In this document: in pieces, positions 54,194 to 62,709 of the stretch | How positions within the stretch are numbered: the stretch's first letter is position 1 | How the letters are laid out: every line of letters begins with the position of its first letter | Program-made: the position numbers and the translations under genes | Assembly: GCA_963745955.1 (NCBI GenBank) | Contig: CAVUZI010000008.1 | Span: 372,001-436,000, forward strand | DNA: 64,000 bases | Reading direction: 5' to 3' | From: Bog-756 sp963745955 | GTDB taxonomy: Bacteria > Actinomycetota > Acidimicrobiia > Acidimicrobiales > RAAP-2 | Notes under the pieces: model-generated | The model's input: the letters and a program-made list of their open reading frames with translations, nothing else | The model's database searches: none | What the model was told of the DNA's origin: nothing

Positions 54194-55294
54194 GGTCGAT
54201 CCCCGAGGTTCCCGGAGTCATGACGGCCGGCCAGGTGATGGCCACCGCCCAGTCCATCGCCGCCCTGCAGCGCCCGGACGGGATGATCCCGTGGTTCCCC
54301 GGCGGGCACTGCGACCCGTGGAACCACGTCGAGGCGGCCATGGCCCTCACCGCTGTCGGCTTGGACGAACAGGCCGACCGGGCCTACCAGTGGCTGGTGG
54401 ACACCCAGCTCCCCGACGGCAGCTGGTTCAACTACTACCTGACCACCGGGATCGAGGATCCGCGGCTCGACACCAATGTGTGCGCCTACCTGGCCACCGG
54501 AGCATGGCACCGGTACGTCTCGACCGGCGAGATCGACGGCCTCGAGCATCTGTGGCCCGCGGTCGAGGCCGGCGTCGACTTCGTGCTGCGGTGGCAGCGG
54601 CCCGACGGTGCCGTCCACTGGTCGCTCGATCCGTCCGGCTTCCTGGAGGAGTACGCCCTCCTCACCGGGTCATCGTCGATCTACCACAGCCTCCGGTGCG
54701 CCATCGCCTGCGCCGAGCGCCTGGGGCAGGAGCGGCCCGACTGGGAGCTGGCCGCCGGTCGGCTGGCCCACGCGTTGGCCCATCAACCGCAGGCCTTCGC
54801 CCCCAAGGTCGAGTTCGCCATGGACTGGTACTACCCGGTGCTGTCCGGTGCCCTCAGCGGCGAGGCGGCACAGCGCCGCATGGCGGGCTCGTGGGACACG
54901 TTCGTCATGGAAGGTCGCGGGGTGCGCTGTGTGTCCACGGGCGAGTGGGTGACGGCGGCGGAGACGGCCGAGTGCGTGCTCGCTCTCGACGCGCTGGGCA
55001 TGGACGAGATGGCGCTTCCGGCTCCTCTCCTGGGTGCAGGCGTTGCGCAACGAGGACGGCTCGTACTGGACGGGCATGGTCTATCCCGAAGAGGCCACCT
55101 ACCCTCCGCTCGAGCGGTCGTCCTACACCGCCGGCGCCTTGGTGCTGGCTGCGGACGCCCTCAGCCGGACCACCCCGGCATCGGGCATCTTCCGGGGGGA
55201 GGGTCTGCCCAGCCACCTCGACCTCACCGAACCGGCGCCGGACGTCCCGGCCGAGCCGGCCATGCGGGCGCCAGGCCAGGCAGGACCGCACTGA
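54190..55294 (+). CDS. Terpene-cyclase/prenyltransferase alpha-barrel fold protein, frameshift near 55018
   Basis: From GTG 54190. The first 275 residues have repeats typical of the alpha/alpha-barrel fold of squalene-hopene cyclases and prenyltransferase beta subunits: SIAALQRPDGMIPWFPGG, YQWLVDTQLPDGSWFNYY, FVLRWQRPDGAVHWSLD (QxxDGxW-like QW repeats). The end (LRNEDGSYWTGMVYPEEATYPP) is in another frame; with the break at 55013-55024 closed it reads LLSWVQALRNEDGSYW. About 367 residues. It lacks an obvious DxDD motif, so it may be a glycosidase-like or binding form rather than a cyclase. It sits in an operon with GT4 and methyltransferase genes, facing another methyltransferase. Function not known. 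Confidence 0.7.
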
Positions 55295-55383
55295 GCGGCG
55301 GCCCGCCTGCCCCCTCCGCTCTCTCCTCAGCGCCGAGTCGTTCCCAGACGCACACGGGCTCCTCGTCGGTGGCACCGGGCCCC

Positions 55384-56079
55384 TCAGACGCGCCTCAGGA
55401 TCCGCAACGAGCCGCACTCGCCGTCCTCGACGAACTCACCGGAGTCGAGAGCCGCCCGCCAGATGTCGTAGGGAGGCCGCCCCCCGTCGGCCGGATCCGG
55501 GAACACGTCGTGGATGGCCAGCCACCCGTCTTCGATCACCTTCGGCGCCCATCCCCGGTAATCGGCCCACGCCGGCTCCTCGCCGTGACCACCGTCGATG
55601 AAGCAGAATGCCAACGGTGTCGACCAGTGGGACGAGACGGTGGGCGAATCCCCGACGATGCCGATCACCGACGCCTCGAGCCCGGCCCCTCCGACGGTGC
55701 GCCGCCAGCGGGGAAGGGTGTCGATGGTTCCGGTCGCCGGGTCGACGAGCGTGCTGTCGTGGTGCTCCCATCCGGCCTGGTTCTCCTCGGATCCGTGGTG
55801 GTGGTCGAGGCTGAACAGGACCGCGCCCGTCTCTTCCGCCGCCGTGCCCAGGTAGACGCTCGATTTGCCGCACCACGCCCCGATCTCCATGAAGGTGGCC
55901 CCGTCGAAGGAGGCACCGGCCCGCAGTGCGGCCAGGTAGAGGGCCTCGCCCTCGTCGTCGGGCATGAAGCCGGTGGCTGCCCGGGCCGCGCCGAGGAGCT
56001 GGTCGCGCCGCTCTCTCAGCTCGGTGGGCGGAGCTCCCGTCGCCATGGTGCTCGTGGATGAGGGAATTGCTTCTTCCAT
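55384..56079 (-). CDS. Class I SAM-dependent methyltransferase (Methyltransf_24/CmcI-like)
   Basis: A 231-residue protein with ATFMEIGAWCGKSSVYLGTAA (motif I, about 60-80), VLFSLDHHHGSEENQAGWEHHD with an acidic end of strand 2, and LAFCFIDGGHGEEPAWADYRGW (IDGxH, the metal-linked motif of the CmcI/catechol-O-methyltransferase-like group). ATG 56079 fits. It converges with the GT4-methyltransferase-cyclase-fold operon, 89 bases from its end, and may act on the same product. Substrate unknown. Confidence 0.82.
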   Translation of the reverse strand: MEEAIPSSTSTMATGAPPTELRERRDQLLGAARAATGFMPDDEGEALYLAALRAGASFDGATFMEIGAWCGKSSVYLGTAAEETGAVLFSLDHHHGSEENQAGWEHHDSTLVDPATGTIDTLPRWRRTVGGAGLEASVIGIVGDSPTVSSHWSTPLAFCFIDGGHGEEPAWADYRGWAPKVIEDGWLAIHDVFPDPADGGRPPYDIWRAALDSGEFVEDGECGSLRILRRV

Positions 56080-56141
56080 GCCTGCAGCCTGTCACGTCCG
56101 GGCACGGTGTTCGAAAGCGGAACCATCCTCGGAGGGAGTCG

Positions 56142-56729
56142 TCAGCCTCTGGCCAGGGTCACCAGGCTGTAGACGGCGAACCCGGCCAGCAGTACGCCGC
56201 CCCCCTTGCGGATGGCCGTCAACGGTAGGTACCGGAGCAGCGCCCGCCCTCCGAACGCGCCCAGGGCGGACACTGTGGCCAGGGCGCCGAAGGCGCCGAT
56301 GAACACCGCCACCGGTTGGTGGTACTTGGCGGCCAGGTTGGCGGTGAGGATCTGGGTGAGATCCCCGAACTCACCGATGAAGATGACCGCGAAGGCCGCA
56401 CCCACAGTCCTGAACTCCACGCCGGCCCGGTCCGCTTCCTCCTCCCCCTCGATCTCCGCCTCCTTTTCGGGGACGAAGAGAAGGTAGGCCGCGCCGGCGG
56501 CGAACAGCAGGGTGGTGACCACTTCGATCCAGCGGTGGGGGAGCAGCTGCAGCAACTGACCCACAGCCACGGCGATCGCCGCGTGGATGCAAAAGGCCAG
56601 CGTGGCACCCATCCACACGAGCACCGGCCGGTACCGGCTTCCCATGATCAGCGTGGCGATCATCGTCTTGTCCGGTAGCTCCGCCACGAAGACGAGCGCG
56701 AAGACAGTGAGGACGATTCCCGGATCCAC
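56142..56729 (-). CDS. TMEM165/GDT1 family cation transporter
   Basis: A 195-residue membrane protein with six helices in two similar halves. The two family motifs E-x-G-D-(K/R)-(T/S) are seen as AELPDKTMIATLIMG (about 17-31) and IGEFGDLTQILTANLAA (about 116-132), the first altered to ELPDKT as is common. An acidic loop (EKEAEIEGEEEADR) separates the halves. Bacterial members export Mn2+ or move Ca2+/Mn2+ against protons. It stands alone on the minus strand, 35 bases downstream of the pepN stop, so it may be the second gene of that unit. Confidence 0.88.
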   Translation of the reverse strand: MDPGIVLTVFALVFVAELPDKTMIATLIMGSRYRPVLVWMGATLAFCIHAAIAVAVGQLLQLLPHRWIEVVTTLLFAAGAAYLLFVPEKEAEIEGEEEADRAGVEFRTVGAAFAVIFIGEFGDLTQILTANLAAKYHQPVAVFIGAFGALATVSALGAFGGRALLRYLPLTAIRKGGGVLLAGFAVYSLVTLARG

Positions 56730-56764
56730 CGCTTCAGGTTACGGAGCGCGAAGCATGTCCAGCA

Positions 56765-59380
56765 TTACCTCGGGCCCCCAACCGCCTCGGCGAGCGAGGT
56801 GGCCAGGCTCCCTCCCTCCCGTTGACCGAAGGCCACGCTGACCGCCAACCGCTCGAGGATCTGCTCGACCGTCCGCCCTCCGGTTGGAAGCGGGTGGCTC
56901 TCGACGAACGCGGTCACCTGGTCGGCGAGCTCCGGCGGTGTGCACAGGGTGCGGACGCCGTCCAGCATCCGGGGAAGGATGTTGGACGGGAACTTGGACA
57001 CCAGCGTGTCCCACTCCTCGGTGATCCGCTGCCACACGGTCGGCCCGGTGGTCCGGTTGACCACCAACAGCTGGAGCACGAAGGGTGCGTTCTGGGTCCG
57101 GACCTCGGTCATGGCCAGATCGAAGGCCCGCAGGGCCAGGTCGATCCGGTTGAACGAGGCCAGTGCATAGAGGTAGCGGTTCTCCTCCTGCGGGTTGGCC
57201 GGTGCCCGGTACCGGGCCAGGAACGCCTCGAATTCCGGCTCCCCACCTCGGGAGGCCACGATGTCCAGAATCGCCGACTCCGTGTCGGGATGGAGGGTGG
57301 TGGTGCCGCCGGCGAAGCGGCGCTCGGCCTCGGCCTGGGTCTCCGGGTCCTCTCCGATGATGCCCAGTGTGCGTAGGACCGACGCCCGAAGCGACGGGGT
57401 CCGCTCACCGTCTTCGTCACGCGGGTCCCAGCCCAGATCGCGGGCCAGGGGACCGAGCAGCGTGCGGACGGACTGTGCCAGCACCGGCCGGTCGCCGTCG
57501 GGGATCACCCGGTCGAACAGGCCCAGGGCTCCGAGGACCACGGACCACACGCTCGGGTCTCCCTCGGCCGAGTCGACCAGGGCCCGGGCCAGGCGGAGCA
57601 GGTCCGAGAGCGGGGCCTGGCCTGACAGTGACGCCGCCCAGGTGTCCGACACGAGGTTGTAACGCTCGAGTGGTGCCAGCTCGGCCAGCTTCCCGGCCAG
57701 GCGCTCGACCATGGCTGTCGGATAGGAGACCCGGTAGTACCCGGAGCCTCCCGCGTTCACGAGATCGGCCCCGGGCCTGATGGTCACGGCATCCTCCGCA
57801 GGCCGGGTTCCGTCCAGGAGGATGGACGGGGAGTCGACCTCGGTGTCCCCGAGGGACCGGGTGAGGACGGGGACCAACCATGCCGAGCCGATGGCGCCGC
57901 CCGGGTCTCCACGGTAGGAGAACGGGGTCTGGGTGAGGGATCCATCCTCACCCACCCGCACCAGCGGGTACCCACCCTGGTTGATCCAGGTGTCCATGAT
58001 CGTGCGCACCGCCCGTCCGCTGGAACGCTCGAGGGCGTCCCACAGGTCCGAGGTCTCGGTGTTGGCGTGGCTGTGGGTGGTCAGGTAGTCGTTGATGCCC
58101 TCACGGAAGACGTCGGGCCCGAGGAACTGCTCGAGCATCCGCAGCACGCTGCCGCCCTTTTGGTACGTGAGGACGTCGAACATGCCCTGGGCCTCCTCGG
58201 GCCGGCCCACCGGGAACTCGACCGGCCGGGTGGCATGGAGGCCGTCGACGGCCATGGCCGCCTCCCGTTCGACGCCGAAGCTCACCCATCGCTGCCACTC
58301 GGGTCGGAAGGCGTCGACGGCGAGGACCTCCATGAAGGTGGCGAAGGCCTCGTTGAGCCAGATGCCGTTCCACCACCTCATGGTGACCAGGTCGCCGAAC
58401 CACATGTGGGCGATCTCGTGGCAGATCACGTCGGCGACCCGTTCGAGCTCCACCCGGGAGGCCTGCGCCGGGTCGACCAGCAGCACCGACTCGCGGAACG
58501 TGACGCACCCCAGGTTCTCCATGGCCCCGAAGGCGAAGTCGGGGATGGCCACCAGGTCGAGCTTGTCCGACGGGTAGGGGATGCCGAAGTACTCGCCGAA
58601 GAAGCGGAGGGCGTGGGCCCCCACGGTGAGGGCGAACGGGACCAGGTGGCCCTGGCCGGGGCGGTGCACGATGCGCAGCGGCACGCCGTCGACCTCGAGC
58701 GGGTTGGTGGCCTCCAGCGGGCCGACGATGAACGCGACGAGGTACGTGGACATGACCATGGTGGGGGCGAACCGGACCCGCCGCTTCCCGCCGGCCTCCG
58801 GGGTCTCCTCGACCACCGACCCGTTGGAGAAGGCGGCGAGGGCATCGTCGACCACGAGGGTGACCTCGAAGGTCGCCTTGAGCTCGGGCTCGTCCCAGCA
58901 CGGGAAGGCCCTGCGGGCGTCGGTCGATTCCATCTGGGTGGTGGCGATGACGTGCTCGACGCCGGCCTCGTCGGAGAACGTGGACCGGTAGAAGCCGTGC
59001 AACTTGTCGTTGAGGATGCCGTTGAACGTCAGGTGCAAGGTGGCCGGTCCCGGAGTGAGCGTTTCGGCGAAGACGAGGGTGGCCCGCTCCTCGTCCGTGT
59101 CGAGCTCGATGGCCGTGGGGGCCAGGGCATAGCCGCCGTCAGGGTCTCCGTCGTTGAGCTCGGCGAAGGTGATCTCCAGCTCGGCCGCGTTGAGGGTGAT
59201 CGATTCGGTGGGCCGGACCACGGTCACATCGATCTCGACGTCCCCGGAGAAGCTGGCGGCAGGGAGGTCGGGAGTGAGCACCAGTCGGTAGGCGTGTGGC
59301 CGGACGGTCGTCGGGAGCAGGTAGGCAGGGCCTTCCTCGGTGGTCTCGTCGAGGGGATCGTGGTTTGTCTGTGTGCTCAT
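56765..59380 (-). CDS. pepN: Aminopeptidase N, M1 zinc metallopeptidase
   Basis: An 871-residue protein. FGAMENLG (GAMEN at 285-289) is the exopeptidase substrate motif; HEIAHMWFGDL (HEIAH at 321-325) and WLNEAFATFME (the downstream Glu ligand) form the zinc site. MESTDARRAFPCWDEPELKATFEV and the C-terminal ERAP1-like helical domain (after about 550) complete the usual M1 order. It removes N-terminal residues from peptides in the cytoplasm; no signal peptide is present. ATG 59380 is followed by a short acidic tail before the domain. Divergent from the PfkB kinase gene, with 23 bases between the starts. Confidence 0.93.
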   Translation of the reverse strand: MSTQTNHDPLDETTEEGPAYLLPTTVRPHAYRLVLTPDLPAASFSGDVEIDVTVVRPTESITLNAAELEITFAELNDGDPDGGYALAPTAIELDTDEERATLVFAETLTPGPATLHLTFNGILNDKLHGFYRSTFSDEAGVEHVIATTQMESTDARRAFPCWDEPELKATFEVTLVVDDALAAFSNGSVVEETPEAGGKRRVRFAPTMVMSTYLVAFIVGPLEATNPLEVDGVPLRIVHRPGQGHLVPFALTVGAHALRFFGEYFGIPYPSDKLDLVAIPDFAFGAMENLGCVTFRESVLLVDPAQASRVELERVADVICHEIAHMWFGDLVTMRWWNGIWLNEAFATFMEVLAVDAFRPEWQRWVSFGVEREAAMAVDGLHATRPVEFPVGRPEEAQGMFDVLTYQKGGSVLRMLEQFLGPDVFREGINDYLTTHSHANTETSDLWDALERSSGRAVRTIMDTWINQGGYPLVRVGEDGSLTQTPFSYRGDPGGAIGSAWLVPVLTRSLGDTEVDSPSILLDGTRPAEDAVTIRPGADLVNAGGSGYYRVSYPTAMVERLAGKLAELAPLERYNLVSDTWAASLSGQAPLSDLLRLARALVDSAEGDPSVWSVVLGALGLFDRVIPDGDRPVLAQSVRTLLGPLARDLGWDPRDEDGERTPSLRASVLRTLGIIGEDPETQAEAERRFAGGTTTLHPDTESAILDIVASRGGEPEFEAFLARYRAPANPQEENRYLYALASFNRIDLALRAFDLAMTEVRTQNAPFVLQLLVVNRTTGPTVWQRITEEWDTLVSKFPSNILPRMLDGVRTLCTPPELADQVTAFVESHPLPTGGRTVEQILERLAVSVAFGQREGGSLATSLAEAVGGPR

Positions 59381-59403
59381 GGTGGGCAGGCTACCGTCGC
59401 GCC

Positions 59404-60558
59404 GTGCAGACTGACTCCCTATCCAGCGATTTTTCCGGCGACTCCGACCGGACGGCCGCCAACGGTTCCCATGGCAGCACCGGTCGGGCTGCGGCCGCAG
59501 CGTCCGGCGGCACCGGTGTGAGCTCCGGGCACGATCCCGACCCGCGTGGCCGCGGCGGTCCGAGACTCGATGTCGTGGCCATCGGCAATGCCCTGGTCGA
59601 CGTGCTGGCTTCGGCGAGCGACGCCGACCTCGAAGCTCTCGACCTGGTCAAGGGAACCATGGTCCTGGTGGATCACGATCGATCGGAGTCCATCTACGCG
59701 GCCATGGGGCCGACCACCGAGGCCTCGGGCGGTTCGGCGGCCAACACCGCGGCCGGTCTGGCCGCGCTGGGCGGTCGGGTCGCATTTCTGGGCCGGGTGG
59801 CGGACGACCAATTGGGCCAGGCCTTCACCCATGACATCCGGTCGGTCGGGGTGGCCTTCGAGCCGGTGCCGACACCGGCCGTCCCCGGCCAGGCCGTGAC
59901 CGGTCACTGCCTGGTCCTGGTGACCGACGACGCCGAGCGCACCATGGCCACCCACCTCGGCGTGGCTTCCGACTTCGGGCCCGTCGACCTCCACGACGGT
60001 CACCTCTCGTCCGTCCAGGTCGTGTACCTCGAGGGGTACCTGTGGGAGCAGCCGTCGGCCAAGGCGGCCATGCGTGGGGCCATCGACATGGCCCATGGCC
60101 ACGACGCCTCGGTGGCGCTCACCGTGTCGGATCCGTTCTGCGTCGAACATCACCGGGCCGAGTTCCTCCAGCTGCTCGAAGGGGACCTCGAGCTGCTCTT
60201 CGCCAATGAAGAGGAGATCATGTCGTTGTTCGGCGCGTCCTCCTTCGACGCCGCGGTGGAGGCCGTCAGCGAGACCGGTGTGCTGGCCGTGTTGACCCGG
60301 GGTGCGGATGGGTGCGTGGTGGTGTCGCCGTCGGGGCCTGTCGAGGTTCCCGCCGCCCCGGTCGAGCGGGTGGTCGACACCACCGGAGCCGGTGACCTCT
60401 TCGCTGCCGGGTTCCTCTACGGGATCACCAACGGTTTGTCACCCGAGGAGTCGGCGCGGCTCGGTGGGGTCTGTGCTGCCGAGGTCATCTCGCACGTCGG
60501 GGCCCGACCTCAGGCCGACCTCCGGGCGCTGGCAGTGGAGGCGGGCCTGTTCGGTTGA
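59404..60558 (+). CDS. PfkB family carbohydrate/nucleoside kinase
   Basis: A 384-residue protein if translation starts at GTG 59404. The first 50 residues are Ser/Gly/Ala-rich and disordered, so a later start is possible; the domain begins LDVVAIGNALVDVLA. GGSAANTAAGLAALGGRVAFLGRVADD is the N-terminal PfkB signature; VVDTTGAGDLFAAGFLYG (DTTGAGD at 325-331) is the C-terminal one with catalytic Asp331. The overall pattern (ADxxxEALDLVKGTMVLVD) is that of the adenosine kinase-like branch. It phosphorylates a sugar or nucleoside with ATP. Confidence 0.88.
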   Translation: MQTDSLSSDFSGDSDRTAANGSHGSTGRAAAAASGGTGVSSGHDPDPRGRGGPRLDVVAIGNALVDVLASASDADLEALDLVKGTMVLVDHDRSESIYAAMGPTTEASGGSAANTAAGLAALGGRVAFLGRVADDQLGQAFTHDIRSVGVAFEPVPTPAVPGQAVTGHCLVLVTDDAERTMATHLGVASDFGPVDLHDGHLSSVQVVYLEGYLWEQPSAKAAMRGAIDMAHGHDASVALTVSDPFCVEHHRAEFLQLLEGDLELLFANEEEIMSLFGASSFDAAVEAVSETGVLAVLTRGADGCVVVSPSGPVEVPAAPVERVVDTTGAGDLFAAGFLYGITNGLSPEESARLGGVCAAEVISHVGARPQADLRALAVEAGLFG

Positions 60559-60591
60559 TGGGGCGGGGTGCGCACCAGGTCGGACCGATCG

Positions 60592-61194
60592 TCAGGCCGG
60601 CGGGCTCTCGACCGGTCTGAATGTGAAGGGGAGGTCACCGATCCGGACCAGCACTGACGCCACCGCTCTTCCGAGGGGGGCCAGAGCTCCGTCGAGGCTG
60701 GCCGGACTCTCGAGGATGGACTCGTCCAGTTGGCACGATCCCTCGAAGGAGACCTCGATGGCCCACTCGAGCGGCTGCGGCCCGCTGCCGATCACCTGCT
60801 CGATGGTGGCCGAACTCCGCATCAGCGGCTCGCTTCCGAGGACGTCGAGGCTCTCGGGAAGCACGCCGAGGAGCGGATCGACCTCGGGGGCCACGACCAG
60901 CCCCTGGACCCGGAACGCGATCTCGACCAGCACCTCGGGTAGCTCGTCCGGCTCCTCGCCGATGGACCAGCTCCGGTAGGCGGTCTGGCTCCAGGTCGGC
61001 CAGTCGAGGCTGGTGTCCACCCGGATCCGCGCCGGGCGCTCCTCCCCGGGAAGGCTGTAGGAGGTCTCGAAGCTGACGTCGCCGAGGAAGACGTCCACCT
61101 GGAACCGCTCCTCCACGGCCTGACGCTGCAACAGCGCGGTCTCAAAGGCATGCCGGTGCGAACTGACGAGGTGGGTGAAGACGTGGTCCAGCAT
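60592..61194 (-). CDS. Conserved-type hypothetical protein
   Basis: A 200-residue acidic, soluble protein from ATG 61194. The sequence alternates polar and hydrophobic residues and has beta-rich parts (RFQVDVFLGDVSFETSYSL, ARIRVDTSLDWPTWSQTAYRSW, ELPEVLVEIAFRVQGL), with no membrane helix, signal peptide, or Cys/His cluster suited to metal binding. Codon use and composition match neighbours, and opposite-strand frames show no family, so I take it as a real gene. Divergent from the GDPD gene with 26 bases between the starts. Function unknown. Confidence 0.6.
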   Translation of the reverse strand: MLDHVFTHLVSSHRHAFETALLQRQAVEERFQVDVFLGDVSFETSYSLPGEERPARIRVDTSLDWPTWSQTAYRSWSIGEEPDELPEVLVEIAFRVQGLVVAPEVDPLLGVLPESLDVLGSEPLMRSSATIEQVIGSGPQPLEWAIEVSFEGSCQLDESILESPASLDGALAPLGRAVASVLVRIGDLPFTFRPVESPPA

Positions 61195-61220
61195 GGCGGA
61201 GCAGAGGCTACCGTTCTTCC

Positions 61221-62099
61221 ATGGCCGTCTCTCCCGATGCGGGCCAACCCTCGCCGTGGCTGGAGCGTCGGGTCATCAACTATGCCCACCAGGGTGGGGC
61301 CTGGGAGGGCCCCTCGTCGACCCTGTACGCCATCGCTTCGGCCCTGGAGGCGGGGGCCACCGCCATCGAGCTCGACGTTCATGCCACAGCGGACGGGAAG
61401 CTGGTCGTGGGTCACGACCCGACCGTCGATCGCACCACCGAGGGCGCGGGCCGGATCGCCGAACTGCCGTGGCCGTCGGTCCGGGCGCTCGACAACGCCT
61501 ACTGGTGGGTGCCCGGCGCTGACGTGACCCCCGGGCTGGATCCGGAGCGGTATCCGTTCCGGGGCCGAGGCCCGGCGGACCACCGATTCCGGATCGCCCT
61601 CCTCGAGGAGGTACTCGAAGAGTTCCCCGGCGTGATCCTCAATCTGGACATCAAACAGACCGGTCCGACGGTGGAGCCGTACGAAGAGGCGCTGGCAACC
61701 GTGCTCCGCCGCCATGGTCGTGCCGACGACGTGATCGTGGCCTCGTTCCTCGACGCCGCCACCGACGCCTTCTCGACCTTCGCTCCGGAGATCCCGACCT
61801 CAGCGGGCACGATGGCCGTGGCCGGCTTCACGCAGGCCGTGCGGGCCGGGGAGACCCCGGCACCGATGCGTCACGTGGCCCTGCAGGTACCGGCGACCTT
61901 CGGTGACGTCCCGCTCGTCGATCAGCGCTTCGTGGACGTGGCGCACGAGCAGGGCCTGGCCGTCCATGTGTGGACGATCGAGGAGGAGTCCGAGATGGAG
62001 CGGCTGTGCGGGCTCGGGGTGGATGGCATCATCACCGACCGGCCCTCGGCACTGACCGCGGTGCTCGGCCGGCTCGGTTGCGCATGGCGCCCCCGGTGA
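61221..62099 (+). CDS. Glycerophosphodiester phosphodiesterase
   Basis: A 292-residue TIM-barrel protein. INYAHQGGAWEGPSST (16-31) replaces the usual HRG...PENT, keeping His and Glu; ATAIELDVHATADGKLVVGHDPTVDRTT holds the metal residues Glu and Asp and the second catalytic His; VILNLDIKQ and VHVWTIEEESEMERLCGLGVDGIITDRP end the barrel. It hydrolyses glycerophosphodiesters to glycerol-3-phosphate and an alcohol. No signal peptide, so cytoplasmic. The changed first motif is worth noting but does not remove catalytic residues. It is followed by a microprotein gene on the opposite strand. Confidence 0.88.
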   Translation: MAVSPDAGQPSPWLERRVINYAHQGGAWEGPSSTLYAIASALEAGATAIELDVHATADGKLVVGHDPTVDRTTEGAGRIAELPWPSVRALDNAYWWVPGADVTPGLDPERYPFRGRGPADHRFRIALLEEVLEEFPGVILNLDIKQTGPTVEPYEEALATVLRRHGRADDVIVASFLDAATDAFSTFAPEIPTSAGTMAVAGFTQAVRAGETPAPMRHVALQVPATFGDVPLVDQRFVDVAHEQGLAVHVWTIEEESEMERLCGLGVDGIITDRPSALTAVLGRLGCAWRPR

Positions 62100-62164
62100 T
62101 GAGCGCGGGACCGGGAGGAGCCGCCGGGGCGGGATCGGCCCCGGGACGAACCCTCCGGGCCGGG

Positions 62165-62248
62165 TCAGCCCCGACCGCAGTTCGGCTTCTTGCCGTGGTT
62201 GGCCTTCTTCTTGGCCCGGAGCTTCCGTTTGTTGGTTCGTTTCGACAC
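62165..62248 (-). CDS. Lys/Arg-rich 27-residue microprotein, bL37-like
   Basis: A tiny minus-strand frame from GTG 62248 to TGA at 62165. It begins VSKRTNKRKLRAKKK and contains ANHGKKPN near the end; about half of its residues are Lys or Arg. I recall actinobacterial ribosomal microproteins with the end motif ANHGKRPN, including bL37 of mycobacterial ribosomes, and this one matches in size, charge and ending. It is too short to be reported by usual length limits. It would bind rRNA in the large subunit. No strong Shine-Dalgarno is seen. Located between the GDPD and DUF192 genes. Confidence 0.65.
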   Translation of the reverse strand: MSKRTNKRKLRAKKKANHGKKPNCGRG

Positions 62249-62373
62249 AGTTTGCAGAGCCTACTCGCATTGCCGATGGTTCCTGCCACGGGCGGCCCGG
62301 GGGCCGGCGGCTCCTCGACCAGGGGTGGGCCGGCGGGAGCTGACTGCAGCGGATCCCCGTGGGCAGGAGGACG

Positions 62374-62703
62374 ATGACCTGGTTGCTGCGCGACGGCGAT
62401 GTGCTGGCCGCGGCAGAGGTGGCCGACGGCTTCGCCGATCGCACCAAGGGTCTCCTCGGCCGGACGGGCTACGAGGGGGCGATGGTGTTTCCTCGGACCC
62501 GGTCCGTGCACACGTTCGGGATGCGCTTCCCCATCGATGTCGCCTTCTGTGACCGGGAGATGGTGGTGGTGGGCGTGGCCAGGCTGCCGCCCTGGCGGAT
62601 GAGCAGGCCCCGGAGGCGATGCCGCTCGGTCGTCGAGGCCGAGGCGGGCGCCTTCGAACGGTGGGGACTGAGGGTCGGCGACAAATTGGACCTGCGCGGA
62701 TGA
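62374..62703 (+). CDS. DUF192 family protein
   Basis: A 109-residue protein. ATG 62374 is fixed by an AGGAGG site about six bases upstream. The family motifs are VADGFADRTKGLLGRTGYEGAMVF (18-41) and SVHTFGMRFPIDVAFCDREMVVVGV (45-69), with the usual TxGMxFPIDV core. Most DUF192 proteins are secreted, but here no signal peptide is present; actinobacterial forms of this length are usual. Role unknown. It ends seven bases before rsmI, so both are co-transcribed. Confidence 0.82.
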   Translation: MTWLLRDGDVLAAAEVADGFADRTKGLLGRTGYEGAMVFPRTRSVHTFGMRFPIDVAFCDREMVVVGVARLPPWRMSRPRRRCRSVVEAEAGAFERWGLRVGDKLDLRG

Positions 62704-62709
62704 GTGCGG

